Below, in pieces: positions 35,001 to 47,210 of a stretch of 64,000 nt of DNA. The notes under the pieces are model-generated. The model ran no database searches. It had not been told where the DNA came from and saw only the letters and a program-made list of their open reading frames with translations. The number at the start of each line of letters is the position of its first letter. The first letter of the stretch is position 1. Both the position numbers and the translations under genes were made by a program. This DNA comes from Coptis chinensis (taxonomy: Eukaryota; Streptophyta; Magnoliopsida; Ranunculales; Ranunculaceae), in assembly GCA_015680905.1 (NCBI GenBank), contig CM027384.1, positions 65,107,001 to 65,171,000 on the forward strand. The letters are read 5' to 3'.

Positions 35001-36734
35001 AAACTGATAATAAATATATAAGGGCAAGTCGCGCTCTATTTGTTTTTGGAGAGGGGGCGGGCGCGCTCTTAGTTGCAACACTCGGTTTAGGTTTTTGTGC
35101 AATGAAGCTACATGCAGAGGCATGTATTTATAGAGTTCGATTGCTAAGTCTAAGGCCGGATGGTTGTTAAATAAAAAGATGTGCAAAAATCTTTTTTAGG
35201 AATAGTTTCTAACACATGAATTATATTTATGATTTGGAATTTTTATATAGGATTAGATTCTGAAATTCCTCGAAATATTGATATTCCACGAAATATAAGG
35301 TTCTTAATTACATTATGGATCCCAATTGAATCAAACAAGGCTCATGGGCTGTATATAGTGGGATTTCTATATAAGATTAGCTTATGAAATTCCGCAAAAT
35401 ATTAGAATTCCACGAAATTCAGGTTCCTAATTACATTCTGGATCCCAAGTATATAAATTAAGGCCCAAGGAGTCTTATATTTTGGCCCAAGACTTCTAAA
35501 AATGTGATTAAAGCATGCAATTTCATACGTGAACATACATTATGCTAAATTTAGATATACCACCCACAAACATTTGAGGGGGTAACCATCCGTATTTTCT
35601 AATATGTATTTATTTATTTAAAAATTTGTTGGATTAGATTTGGGATATGTGGGCCTGATTTCTGGGCCCGAGTCTGTGTTGGGCTTAGGTTTCAAACCTA
35701 GGAATATATATTCATATTTTTCCAGAGAATAGGGTTTTTGGGATAAAAATAAAATAAAATGGAGGCGGAGATAAGAAAGCTCGCTTGCTAGAGAGTTGGA
35801 GCGCGACGATTTGGACTATGAGGGATTCGTGGAGCTTTTAATTAAAGTGAGTAGTTTAGTTTTCATTTCACGCCTATATACAGAGATAACTTTATTGTAG
35901 TACAATGTTTCGTTCATTTTCTGCTCATTCTCTTAAGTTATTATTCTTCTCGTTAGTGTTTAAAACTGGTTAGATTGTAGGACTGTCGAAACTCTTTAGT
36001 GGTTGTTCATGGAGGCGCAAGCCCCAAACACCGTCCCCTCCTTTATACTTTTGAACTGTGATACTGTGGTGGTGTGGATTTTTCTTTTGAGCTGTTATTT
36101 TTGTATTATGTGTTGGTTGTTGGTTGATTTCTGTTTGGTGATCGTGGTGGGGTGATGGAGTGCTGGAGAGTGGGGCGGTGAAGCTTTGAGGGAGGCGTTA
36201 ATGGTGTCACCTGTCATAATGTTGTTTGAACTCTTGTAGTTTTGATTTTTGGAATTTGTCGGTTTGATGGGTTGTTGGTTGATGTCGGAGGAGTTAGGGA
36301 TGGATACTTGGTTGTTGTTTGGAGAGTGGGGGTTGTTGGGAGCTTTGAACAGGCGTCAATGGTGATCGGGGTTGAGTTTTCGAAGCTTGAGGGAATCGAG
36401 TTTTTAATGTATAGAAATATGGGGTTTTTGTAGAGGGTGAAAACCGAACGGTTTGTTGGTGGTGGCAAAGCCGGTGGTGGGATGCGCTGGTGAGGAAGGG
36501 GATGTGTTGTTGAGGAAGAAGAAGTGAGGGAGATGACCTGTTACCTCTGTTGGGCCTTGGGCCGAAAAGTTTAAGTTTTGTTTGGGCCAGTTCAATTAGT
36601 TGTTTTGGGCTGGAACTTAGTTTTGTTTTTGTTGGGGCCAATTCTAATTTTGTGGGCTGGGTCATTATTGTTATATGGATCCGGCTAACATTATTTGAAT
36701 ATTTGGTTGAGTCATGGGCTTGGCTAGTTGGGTC

Positions 36735-36895
36735 CGAGCCATGACCTTAACCATGACCTTAGCCATGAGCCATGCACTTTTACCTTAGCCATGACATGAA
36801 CTATGACCTTAGCCATGAACCATGGCTATGACCATGAACCTGTTGAACATGGAAATGACGTGTTGACCATTGACCATTGACCATTGATGGTGGAA
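36735..36895. repeat. short degenerate repeats in solo LTR
   Basis: Repeats of (A)CCTTAGCCATGA(C/G) and, at about 36865-36887, three copies of the 7-mer GACCATT. Confidence 0.7.
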
Positions 36896-37842
36896 TGTTG
36901 ACTTTTTCCAGATTTTCACATATTTACTATTATGGACAAATGTAATAATAAAATATTGTCGAAAATTGTATAACCTTGTTTGTCATTATCTAATTAAGAT
37001 TTGACGTGAGTAGTGTGTAAAGCATATAAATTTTGGCACGTAACAAGAAGGGAATTCTTATAAGACTTAGATATATACATTTTTATGAAAATTAAACTAC
37101 ATATGGACTTAGATTCATGGACTTTAGTATTGAGCTTTTGATGGTTGATCAGTTTGACTTGACTTGTGATTTGGACTCGAATAATTATGCATGATATTTG
37201 GACTTGAGTTGTTCTTTCTTTTTAAAGTCGTTTCATTTTGACATTGGTAGAATGGACATATATTTTGATTATTTATTTACTATTTATATTGTGCACAAAT
37301 CTCTATTAGTAAAATGCACCATAATTAATCTGGCCTTTTAAATTAGACCAGCCTTTTTTCTACCACCTAATACCCCTAATTAAATAAAAAAAAAATATGA
37401 TTCAATGTCTTAAAAAAGGACTATTTCGTCATTTAATTTTTTATTTCTATTTATACCCTTCAATTACAACACACAGACAAAAGAGTTTTATGTAAATTCA
37501 GGGCAAAAACCCAAATCCACTTATATTGACATGTACGCGGTGTTACCTTGCCATTAATACCCACTTAAATACCATTAATACCCACTTAACTACCATTAAT
37601 ACTGAGTTCTTTCAACTTCCCCTCCTTTCTTCATGAACTCTTTCCAGTGCTGGTTTTTGCTTTATGCTTCCAATTTGTGTTGGCTAATTCTTTGGCAAGG
37701 GGAAATGTTGGCTAATTTGTGTTTTCTTGAAATTTTCTTTCAAACACGCCACAGATGAAGTTGGCAGTAGTATTACATCAGAAGCTGCAAGAATATTAAG
37801 TGAGAATAATTTTTGTAACTTCATGGCAAATTATGTTTTCCA

Positions 37843-38105
37843 TTCAGGGAATTACGAACACCGTTGGGGCGCACCGAATTGTTGGTGTTGCACTCACAGG
37901 GTTATCTCCTTGATTCGACCCATTCATGGAGTGTAAGTTGTCTAATCTGTTAAGAGTAAACTTTGTTGATTATATCCACCTTAACATCGTTAAAGTTTTA
38001 AGAGTTAGTCGTTTAATTATTTTGCTTTCCATCTTTGCAAAATTGTCATTATTTGCTCCATCTATCTTCTTCTACTTGATCGAACCATTATATGGATTGT
38101 GTTTG
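37843..38105 (+). pseudogene. PHT4/ANTR-type phosphate (anion) transporter fragment
   Basis: The first piece, 37846-37929, reads GITNTVGAHRIVGVALTG and, after a 2-base slip, LLDSTHSWS. It ends at a GTAAGT donor. The second piece, 38041-38105, reads LSLFAPSIFFYL. In plant PHT4/ANTR plastid transporters these two blocks are adjacent near the C-terminus (...VGVALTG.LLDSTHSWS.SLFAPSIFFYL), so an intron of about 110 bp is retained. The fragment lacks the remaining membrane spans and cannot function. Homology is from memory of the family motif. Confidence 0.7.
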
Positions 38106-38505
38106 CAAGTTGTAAACCTCAAAGCTTTTCAAAGATTGATTAACTCAATTGCCATAGTTTAGACTCCCATAGATACGCTTAGTGGCCTAAGAATTTTGAC
38201 AATCAAGTGTAGTGAGGCCATTTAGTTTGCGTAGTTTGAACTTTGAAACACCCTTCAGTTGTAGTTTTTCTGTTGTATATCCAATTGTACGTTATGTAAA
38301 TTGTATTGTATTACATATATAATCATGTCACTCACATAGTCGCATTAATATCAAGAATTACCTCCATGTTTTATTATTGTATACCTCCATGTATACAGTT
38401 CTTATGATCGTCTGAAGACATTGAATTCCTACTCATATCAATGAGTTCTGACCCCATATATTCATTCTTGAGATTTTGACTTGGAGTTGTACCTGCGTGT
38501 GACAG

Positions 38506-38697
38506 GATAGAGTATTTGATAAACACTGGGTTGCCTAAGAAAGAGGTGGCTTGCATGGTGTGTAGATTTTCTCCTTTACTGGGCTACAACATCAATAAAG
38601 TTTTGAAACCAAAGCTGGAATTCCTTGTAAATACAATGAAAAAGCCTGTGAAGGACGTTCTGGACTACCCCAGGTATTTCGGCTATTCCTCAAAGTA
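38506..38697 (+). pseudogene. mTERF family fragment (last repeats)
   Basis: After a splice-acceptor-like GTGTGACAG, the frame reads RIEYLINTGLPKKEVACMVC, ...SPLLGYNINKVLKPKLEFLV, ...DYPRYFGYSSK and stop. This is the conserved C-terminal part of plant organelle mTERF proteins (nucleic-acid-binding helical repeats). The run is open for about 63 residues, then stops where the family continues with SLEKKI. One exon has been captured without its gene. Confidence 0.85.
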
Positions 38698-38866
38698 GTT
38701 TTAGAGCAAAGTACGACGCTTAGCAGATGACAAGATATTACCAATCAAGATAGTGAAGAAGGGGATGTTCTTAAGGTTGGTTTTGATTCTAATTTTCCGT
38801 TCCTTAGCATATGCATACATTCCTCAATTAAGGCTGAGTTTGCTGTTTAAATAACACTAATTGAAG

Positions 38867-38977
38867 GTTCAAGAGTTGAACAAGTTAACAGAATGGATTG
38901 AAACAATAAAATCCATGTTGGCTTCTATGGGAGATGGAGAAATAAGCATCTCTACCTATGATACTGCTTGGGTTGCT
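38867..38977 (+). pseudogene. ent-copalyl diphosphate synthase (CPS) exon fragment
   Basis: An acceptor-like TTGAAG precedes VQELNKLTEWIETIKSM, then LASMGDGEISISTYDTAWVA. The SxYDTAWVA motif with preceding MGDGEISIS is specific to the N-terminal domain of class II diterpene synthases, here CPS of gibberellin synthesis. A stop follows within seven codons. It lies only about 170 bp from the mTERF piece in the same orientation, which is not a normal gene order. Confidence 0.8.
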
Positions 38978-40300
38978 TATTGGGCTTCATAGGGGTGTTG
39001 TCAAAGCTCTTGCTTCCGAGTTAATCACTTTTCGATGTTCAATTTCAGTTGTAAATTACCGAGTTCAGAAGATCATTCACGGATGCAACTAGAGGTAAAC
39101 TAAAACATTCAACATCTGATTGAGTTGGTATGCAGATTAAATTTTACCGTCAACTTATCCGTTTGGTTTGAGTTTGTATTAAACTAAATATTGTTCGTTT
39201 TCTAGAAAATTGCCAGTTTCATGTTTTCAGACGTTTAGTTGGCGCTGTTAGTAACTGTTTATTTAGTGAGGTGTGCCAGTGATAGTTCAACCAGACACTC
39301 TACCGTCGCGTTTTACTTGGACTATAAAAGCCTTCTCTTAGTTATAAACCTATACCTCTACAGCATCACCAAGAACGAGTGATAAGTTTTTTATTTTTCA
39401 GTAAAACTTTTCGTAATACGTTTTATCATCTTTCCACAAGTTCTTGGTCTCAAGATTTAAATGCTCAACTTGGCTCGAAATTCCATTGAGTGGAGTCGAT
39501 TTTGTTAGCTGATAATGATTAGGTTTGTTTCTCTACTATTAGGCTTTGACAATATATGTCCAGCATGAACTCTAAAAGTTATCATGCTTACCAATGTTGT
39601 GTAACAACCTTGATGTCCTTTTAAAACTTTTGTGTTGGAGCTTTGAAGGAAACTCTTTAATTTAAAGATCCAAAAACAATCCAACTTTTCAAATTGCACA
39701 TTATTGAATGAGCTGTTAGTGGTCCAATACCAAAAACTTCATATCTTTGACCTTCAAAGATGCTATGAAGAGTGTTATACCTTTGCTGTGATTTTCTTAT
39801 TTAGATGAATGGTACTTATTAAAAAATAAAGCAACAATGACGACTTATGAGCTTACTTCACTATCCTGGCGATTATAGTGGCCGGACTTCATGATATGGA
39901 TGAATTTCTCCAAATCGCAACTTATTCTAGCAGTGAGTACAATATTTTTTTTTTTTAAATGCTTATATAGTAGTTGTGGAAGATGGAATCGGTTATTATG
40001 TAATTGAGTAAAGTGACAGTCATGAAAAAAATGTTATGTTGCCTCAAGACTTTGATCATACCGATTAAGTAGACAAATATTTCCATTACTTAACCTTTTG
40101 AATGATGAAAACCTTCATTGATTTTAATATGTTACGGCCCGAAAAAATGCCTAGCTATTTTTTTAGTGTTTCTACAATCGCGTTATTTTTGCTACCTTTG
40201 TTGGTTTACTATGTTACCGTCTATATTTAGATTTGCTACGCGATTTCGATTTACTTGGAAAAATAACGAGTCATGGTTTTTTTAGTATCCAATACTTTGT
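38978..40300. other. Helitron interior, no gene recognised
   Basis: AT-rich and without recognised coding homology. A short stretch at about 39855-39900 (HYPGDYSGRTS-like) looks exon-like but I could not place it. Confidence 0.3.
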
Positions 40301-40440
40301 CCTAAGGCCGAACTAGACCAAGTAGTCGGTCAAGGCAATAAGGTTGAAGAAAGTGACATAAGGAAGTTACCATTTCTGCACGCTTGTGGTGAAGGAAACA
40401 TTGAGGTTGCATCCTCCTTAACCACTTTTACTACCCACGC
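40301..40440 (+). pseudogene. cytochrome P450 fragment (CYP76-like)
   Basis: The frame reads AELDQVVGQGNKVEESDIRK, LPFLHA, and after a small frameshift VVKETLRLHPP. The ExxR motif (ETLR) is in the right place, about 35 residues after the AEL start of helix J. GNKVEESDI resembles CYP76-type sequences. It lacks the heme-binding Cys region and everything upstream. Confidence 0.8.
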
Positions 40441-40503
40441 CATCGCTTAACAACAAATGTTGATCGACGCCGCTAACTTGAACCGTTTACACCTTGGAAA
40501 AAA

Positions 40504-40650
40504 ATGTCGGTGAAGAGGGTGTACCAACCGAGACTAGCGCTCGATTCTAAGCGACCCAATGGATATAATGACAAAGATCAAGCAGCTGGTGTTGAAGAAA
40601 TCATTGGCTCACGATGGGCTTGCTCGAGGGATCCATGAAGGGCACCATCA
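40504..40650 (+). pseudogene. 40S ribosomal protein eS12 fragment
   Basis: It starts near ATGTCGG at 40504 and, after one slip, reads GEEGVPTETSA, then PMDIMTKIKQLVLKKSLAHDGLARGIHEG. The PMDIMT...QLVL(K/R)KS(L/M)AHDGL block is the conserved N-terminus of eS12. Frameshifts near 40507 and 40545 break it, and homology ends at about 40645. It follows the P450 fragment by about 60 bp. Confidence 0.85.
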
Positions 40651-40736
40651 ATAAACTCTGATGGTACCAGCTAACAAAAGTTTGCGTACACATGTGAATC
40701 TGTGATTCCTTAACTTAGTGGAATTTTTTTTGTGCA

Positions 40737-41064
40737 CCAGATCATTTCTCCGCTCAACCACTTTCCGAACCGCATCAAAATCCGCACGCTGTCCATTCCA
40801 ACTTCCAGAGCAAAATCCTCTCGCAAGTCGAATTTTCAGGTCTTATCTCAATAACCCCCTATTAATTAACTAATTGTACTATTACTCTTTTATTATTGTT
40901 TTTTAATGTGTTTTATTATATGGGTCAGGTCACCGGTTGAGTTGAGTTGTGTTGTGGAAACATTGTTACCATTTCACACTACTATTGCTAATGCTTCTGC
41001 ATTGTTGACTTCTATGCTTTCTGTTTCTCGACCTGGTCTTGGTTGGCTTCCAGAAGCTACCTAA
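40737..41064 (+). pseudogene. NFD6-like fragment, two exons with intron
   Basis: Exon A (to 40839) reads RSFLRSTTFRTASKSAR and PFQLPEQNPLASRIFR. The intron is 40840-40928 (GT...AG). Exon B (40929-41064) reads [16 protein letters not shown], ...[20 protein letters not shown] and stops at 41062-41064. The [12 protein letters not shown] and [10 protein letters not shown] blocks identify the plant NUCLEAR FUSION DEFECTIVE 6-like mitochondrial protein family. Reading frame and splice sites are intact over this part. The N-terminal start is missing or upstream of 40737, so it is called a fragment; it is the least decayed of the captured pieces. Confidence 0.8.
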
Positions 41065-42559
41065 ATGTAATGCTTTTCATAATCATTACTGTATCACAAT
41101 TTAATTATGTGTAAATCATGTTAGTCGTACATAACATAATTAAATATACACCCCAAGTGCTCCACTTGCCCCCATTAGGAAATATACAAGGACTTCTAGC
41201 TACTCACCTGGTGTAGTGTAGCTGGAACCAATGTTGTTAAAGGCGGAAGCGAGGTAGGTAGAAATATTTAGTGAAAAATAGTTGTAGGTCGTTGTCAAAG
41301 GCATTGCCAAGGTGACCCAAGGCGTTAGTTGAGAAGCCTAGCTAACACGTTGCACCCTTTGCTGATAACATAGGCTGGAACTAAGATTGTGATGTTATAC
41401 TTGATCTTTCTCATAAGTAATGAGGATGTCAGTGTTAGCTATGCTTATACAGTAACTGAATATTTATTGTATAGCACTATAGCATTAAATATTGCATATG
41501 AAAAGAAGTGAAGAACACTTACCTCTTGACCATGAGGAATGATCACTCACAAATAATTTTCTTAGTTAAATACATGGTAGTGTTGTGGATCCTTCTTCTA
41601 TTCTCTCTATTTTGCAAGAATACAAAGACCTTACATCGTCAGAAGTCATCCTTGCAATGGAAAGGGATACAAACAGTACTACTATAACACTATTCCTTTT
41701 TTTTTTGTGCAAGTGTTGGGCATAATAGAATCATAAGCCATTAATCCTCACAAGGCCCAACTGTGAAACTTCCCCGCAATTGATACCCTGTCTCCAAGTG
41801 TATATTAATGTGTAAGCATATACTGTTTCTCAGATATAGTTCCTGTTTGAAATCCTGTCAGGGTTGGATTAGCATTAGTTTTCCGTCTCCAGCCGGTGAT
41901 TGAAGGAGAGCAAATGAGTTTTACTCATGGGTTTATAAGCACTGACTTGGTTTAAAACTGTTTTGATTCCAGACCTCAGGTAATTGATGAAGACTCTGTT
42001 GTTTGTTATCTTTATTTTAGTTTTACCAAAGTGATTATGACCTTGGGAACCATTCACCGTTTGTCATTTTCTTTTATATGTTGAGTTAAACTCATCGGAA
42101 CCGCAAGTTTTAAGATTTTTCAGTACATGCATCACTTTAAACTTAAGTTTGTTTGTTTGTTTGTTTGTTTTTTTCTTGTTTTTTTGTTTTTTTTTTTCCT
42201 CTCTCTCTGAGTTTCGGGAATTCTTCTGTTTATTTGACAATGATGGAGATGGTGAGTACGTTCTTCCTGTGTCCTGTGTTTAAACTTCAAACTGTGCAGT
42301 TATTTGTTTCATTGCTCTATGTGAACTGTCCGGTTTGTATTAATTAATTATATGATGGATACATACACACAAATAAATCTTCCCTTGAACATTGTATGCA
42401 GTATAATCTTAATACATTAAAGTGATCCCTACTGTCCTATAACATAAGAGCAGAACATGAAGTGTGTTAATTAAGCAAGTATGTCTGAATTCAACTATAT
42501 TTGTCTCTTCTTTTTGTGGTATTTCTGAATTATTTCCAATGAATTGATCTGCTCTTTAG
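41065..42559. other. Helitron interior, unassigned
   Basis: Contains a stretch at about 41625-41705 (LQEYKDLTSSEVILAMERDT in one frame) that looks exonic but is not recognised. It also has a GTTGTTAAAGGCGGAAGCGAGG/CAAGGC repeat-like stretch (41230-41330) and GTTT repeats (42148-42168). Confidence 0.3.
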
Positions 42560-42648
42560 GTTACATTACTATTGAGGAGCTAGCAACAGTCATTGGATCA
42601 AAACCTAGCGCAGAGGAACTCCAAATGATGATTAGCGAAGTTTTAATA
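42560..42648 (+). pseudogene. calmodulin exon fragment, first EF-hand end
   Basis: After an acceptor (CTCTTTAG) the frame reads YITIEELATVIGSKPSAEEL, then QMMISEV. Calmodulin-like proteins have GxIT(T/I)EEL.TVIRSL...P(T/S).EEL..MI.EVD at this place, so a few residues of the inter-helix turn are missing. It is cut before the second loop. Another calmodulin-like exon in the same orientation lies at 55708, beyond the VIT piece and element Y. Confidence 0.8.
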
Positions 42649-42689
42649 TGACAAGCTTTAGAATTCGTTGATGTCAATCATGACCGACA

Positions 42690-43012
42690 AAGATGGTCAA
42701 AGTGAGCCACACAAGAATGCCAAACCCGATGCACAAGCCACCTTCATAGGGTTCGGTAAGGTTTCATAGTCATTGTCAGTCGTCACTACTCTTTCTTCCT
42801 CTGAAATCACCCTCATCAATGGAGACCTCTTAGGCGACATATATAGCAATTCCACTGTTGGTGACATCCCTCTCACAGTAGGCGATTTTCCAGGTGATCT
42901 AGCATAGACGGATCCTCTTTTGGTTAGTTGCTTCTTTGCCTTGGTTTTTCTTTGCTGGGGATGCCAATGTCAGCAAAACAGGCATGGATTGGTGTTCATC
43001 TTATTAGCTGGA
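42690..43012 (-). pseudogene. VIT/nodulin-21-like iron transporter fragment, downstream part
   Basis: Read on the minus strand, from the Y insertion at 43012 down: SPKRSPLMRVISEEERVV, then ETLPNPMKVACASGLAFLCG. The E-x-LPNP-x-K-x-A-x-ASG-x-AF block is the conserved start of the second half of VIT/CCC1-type proteins. Stops occur near 42940. The upstream part of the same gene is at 55423-55745, on the far side of Y. Confidence 0.75.
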
Positions 43013-44415
43013 TGATAAACGTAAAATGAATAGTCTACCTACGAAATGAACGATGAATTCAAAACGTAAGTAAACTAAACTTATTACTGATGCTATCTTG
43101 TTTATCAAAGAATTATTCTACTCTCAACCAATTGAGATATAGGGGAGTAGATAGAGTTCGTTCCACTCCTAGTTCCCTAGCATGGATGTTTTCTAATCTA
43201 ACTAGTCGTTTTTAAGTCTATGAGAGTTTTACGAAGGGAATTATACTACGATGCAACTACCCACAAGATGCAACTAGTCGATTATCTAAATAACTATGGG
43301 AATGCTACGTTGATTCTATGATAAGGGAGTTAGAGGGGGGATTGATTCCACCTTAACTCAACTTAATCCACTAACGACGAATCGTCAGTAATCCGAATTG
43401 AATCGCTTCGCGGAGAACAATTGGTTATTCCTAATCCCTAATTATACATGGCATTTCTACCAATTCATAACTAGCATGTGAACAATTAAACCCATTCTCA
43501 TGGTGAACTAATCATTTCTAGAGTGGAATGGAAAATACTGACGACTTCTACGATAATCGGAATCAAGCTTTCATCAAGGCTTCACTACCCCCTCTAATGG
43601 AGGTTTAGCCTTGAATCATTCCGCAATCATTTCCATTTAGATTAAAACTAAACATAATATAAAGCATTGAAATTTATTTAATTAAACAATAATAAAATCT
43701 AATTTAATGACTAAATTGAACTAAGGACATGAATTGAAATTAGATCTAGAATTGTAATTGACAAAATCGAAATGGATAAAGAATACTACTTTATTGATCT
43801 AATCAAATGAAGAACAAGATTCAAAGGTTTAATCTAATAAGGGATTTGAAACTAATTAAAGAAAAACAATTAAATCTAGATCTAGAAGCTATTTTAATGG
43901 CTACTTTCTATTCTAAGCTATGAACCCTAATTCTCTACTAATTAATCTACCATTAACAAAGACTTAAGCTTTTGTTCTTATACATTCAGATCCAAAATTC
44001 GTGCATGGGCTTGGAGCCAGGGTTTGGGCCAGAGAATCAGGCCCAAAACCCAATTCTTTTAGTCCAAAAAGGCCTCTTCAGCTGCAGTTGACTTCCACAG
44101 ACTTTTCGTCCACTTCTGCTCCTCTGATTGGGTCAAGGCTTGGACCATTACAAAGCTCTTTCCGAGGCGGTCGTTTTGACATAAGGTATGCCCAATTCCG
44201 AGGTCTGAGTCCAACGATACGGCTTTTCGGAAGTTCTCACGACTTTTGCTCCTCAGTATCTCGCTAAAGTGGTACATTTCTGCACATAATGGACTTTGAA
44301 GCCCTCGAAATGCATAAAAACGCGTAATCGGTGTTAACTCTTACTTATTATTCACATAATTGGTCTAACAAGATGATTATTAAGGGGTTAAAACTACAGT
44401 TTTGGGCTCTTATCA
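43013..44415 (-). repeat. 3' LTR of element Y
   Basis: 1,403 bp, TGATAAACG...CTCTTATCA. Its first ~330 bp match the other LTR base for base by eye. Later differences are mostly single-base gains and losses. Confidence 0.95.
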
Positions 44416-44430
44416 AACCACCCCCTAAAA
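44416..44430 (-). promoter_or_regulatory. polypurine tract of Y
   Basis: The minus strand reads TTTTAGGGGGTGGTT next to the LTR, preceded by GCTTGAGGACAAGC, a block that commonly precedes the PPT in this lineage. Confidence 0.85.
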
Positions 44431-46262
44431 CAAATTTTTGCTTGTCCTCAAGCAAATATGAGAAATTAGAATAAGTGACCAAAAATGGAGTTCTAACTAC
44501 TCTCGTTTATTTGAGTCGCGATTGCATTGACCATATGCAACAAGGCCTTAAACCACTAGGAATTCCCTAGTGGACGAAGTTATAGCCTCGTGAGAGTTTT
44601 TCAAATGAAGGTACTCACAAACTTCATCTATACTACAACGACTAAGAAAATAAAACTATTGTTTCCTTATTCATGCTCAACTATCTATACATCTCTCTAG
44701 CAATTATATAAGAATAACCAAATAAAACCCTAAGTTAATATATGCATAATAATCAATCATCTACAATAAACATATATACAATGAGTAGTACTATCAAATG
44801 TTTAGCGTTTTGTTTTCGAGAACTTCGGAATAAGCGTCCTTAAGTAGGTTCTCACAATAATAGTCAAGAAACAACACTCTGATTTTTGCACTCAAGTTTC
44901 GCTACTCCAATTAATGCGATGGGCACACTTTACCTTACAATCTCAATGAATGACAACAAGGAAGCCGGGTCAATAAAACACATCCGCCACTTACTATCAC
45001 ACTAACCTATTCCTAATTGAGCTAGAGGTCTTTATTAGGTGTTACAGGATTAGGAGATGGTTTAAGAAGGAAGGAAATGGATATTCAAAAGGACAAGTCC
45101 GAGATAATAGAGTCTTAAGATTATGTAACTTAGAGAAAACCTTGTTATTTTCTTTTGCTTCTACACTTTGTTTCCATCCCAGCCATATTTTTTTTTTTTT
45201 TTTTTTTTTCTTTTCCTTGGCTTTTGACTCCTTTTTATTCTATTTTTTTGGAGTTTTATTTTATTTCTATTTTTCTTTTCTTTGGATGGAAACTTCTTTT
45301 CTTTATTTTCTGAAAGCAAGTAACAATTTTTGTTTACATACGTTTTTCTCTTCTTCTTTCTTCACTCATTCTATTCTCGGACTTATTCTAAATTGGGTAG
45401 GTTGATTTATTCTCTTTTTTTTTTTTTTTTTTTTTGTTTTTGTACAGGGTAAAGGAATTGTGGTGTATGGAAGGCTAAAGAAACGTGCTCGAGAGTGGCG
45501 ACTAGCGGAAAATAATTCATAGGTTTGAATTTCTGGCTATATCGATCCAAAGAGCGCCTAAATTCTCACTTAGGATATGGTTTAGTGATCAAGCAAGTGG
45601 ACGTGTGATTTCTCTATCCGGATTTTACTTCTCCCTTGTGTCATTTCTCAAATGTTTAAACTCATATAAGGCTTTTTAGGCTATATTCTCACAGGATTTG
45701 TAGAATAAGTACTCTAGCCTAGATTTCAGAAACTTACTGCTAACAATCATAGATACTCATGTAATATATTTATAGATAGATGCAAAGATTATTACCTACG
45801 TATTAACCTAAGTTTCTAACAATTATTCTCGATGCAAACAACTATGTGAGACTTCTAGATTGTTAAGAGCATGGAGAAAGAAAACAATACCAATATTCCT
45901 AAGTGTATAGCATAAACTTATTTATTTATATTTTTAAATTTTGAAATTTTAACTAGAAAACAAATGCATATTATATATATCTATATCCTAACAGATGTCT
46001 TAATTACACGCGATTCTATGCCCCCCAAACAAGAAGAATGATTTGTCCTCAAAGCATTGTAAATAAAGAGGGTAGGAAAAATACCATTGAAGCGTGGAAA
46101 TTCAGAAAACATCTGCAAACCAATGTTAGAACGTGCTAAATATAGGAAATAAAACCGACGCAACTCTATAAGAGTTCCACCCATTATGGGGTTAACATAA
46201 TTAAATTGCTTGGGACATAAGCAGACACTAACGAAACTAAAACTTACCTCCACTCCCGTTTG
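44431..46262 (-). other. 3' untranslated region of Y
   Basis: No coding frame. Long T/C tracts lie on plus (45189-45209, 45417-45435). A second PPT-like block (minus TTTGGGGGGCAT) with TTTGAGGACAAAT lies at 46020-46053. Confidence 0.7.
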
Positions 46263-47210
46263 TTATTCGTCATCTTCGTCATCCTCTACTTCTATAAAGA
46301 AGTGAGGTTCCTTCGCGTCCTGCCATGCTATGATAATTTGCCAGGCTTCACGCCATTTATCATCTATGGTTGCTAACCTATTAAGTGCCACTTGGTCTGA
46401 TGGGGTGTAGGGTGCAACCTGGTGAGGTTGTATCCGCCACCCATGCCAAGTCATTGCACGGAAAGATCGGATAATACTATTGGTGGGTCGCACCGTGTCT
46501 ACCTTAATCCAATCCGTGAAACGTGTACAAAAAACAGGAAAGAAACATAGCATAATACGTGAAATTAGAACAGGCATAAGAAGGTACTTATGCCTCATTG
46601 TATAGGCTCGTGCTAAACTAGACATCAAAGTTCTGGGAAGGTCATAGAACCGGCGTCCATTGGCTAAAGCAATGAAAACGCTGCAAGTGGCGTCATTCAC
46701 AGAAGAAAAACGTCATTCCCCTAAAATGTTTAGCATTATCCAAAACATAACAGTTCCTATGTTCATGGACAGGCTACCAAGGGCAACGTTATAGTCCCCT
46801 TGGTCCTCAATACGGAAAATGCCTGCCCCATAAGCCTCGTGCAAAGACTCATAGGTGTAGACATGCATATTATCGACCCAATAGCACCATGGGTCTTGTA
46901 TCTCAGCGGGCATAGCAAGTCCAAGAACAAATGCTAGCAAGAACCTGGTAATCTCCATTGGTTCATCGTCAATGTTGATGGAGAACACTTGTTCTCCGTC
47001 CGGTCTCTCAAAGAAAATGCAGTTATTATAAAAATAAGATGCAAGTCTTTGGAGAATAAAGTTCACCGGGTCTTACCATAAGAGGTTCCCACCAACATAT
47101 GTGATCACCTCGCATGAAACCAAGCAATCACCGTAAGTAATGCTTTGGAACAAATCTTCGAAAGACTGTTCGGTATCAATATTGGAGATGTCATCTCAAA
47201 ATTACGCTTT
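46263..47210 (-). pseudogene. Y ORF3b, unknown function
   Basis: Two consecutive minus-strand frames separated by one stop near 46705: 47066-46713 (FFERPDGEQVF, DDEPMEITRFLLAFVLG, HEAYGAGIFRIEDQG) and 46700-46263 (FIALANGRRFYDLPRTL, LARAYTMRHKYLLMPV, YTPSDQVALNRL, acidic tail EVEDDEDDE). Same order as ORF3b of X, so it is an authentic, conserved part of the family. No enzyme motif, signal peptide or convincing transmembrane pair is seen. Confidence 0.65.

Noticed and set aside
36214-36665. Pro/Ser/Thr-rich minus-strand frames
   Set aside because: Low-complexity antisense of GTT/GGT-rich DNA inside the presumed solo LTR; no homology recognised.
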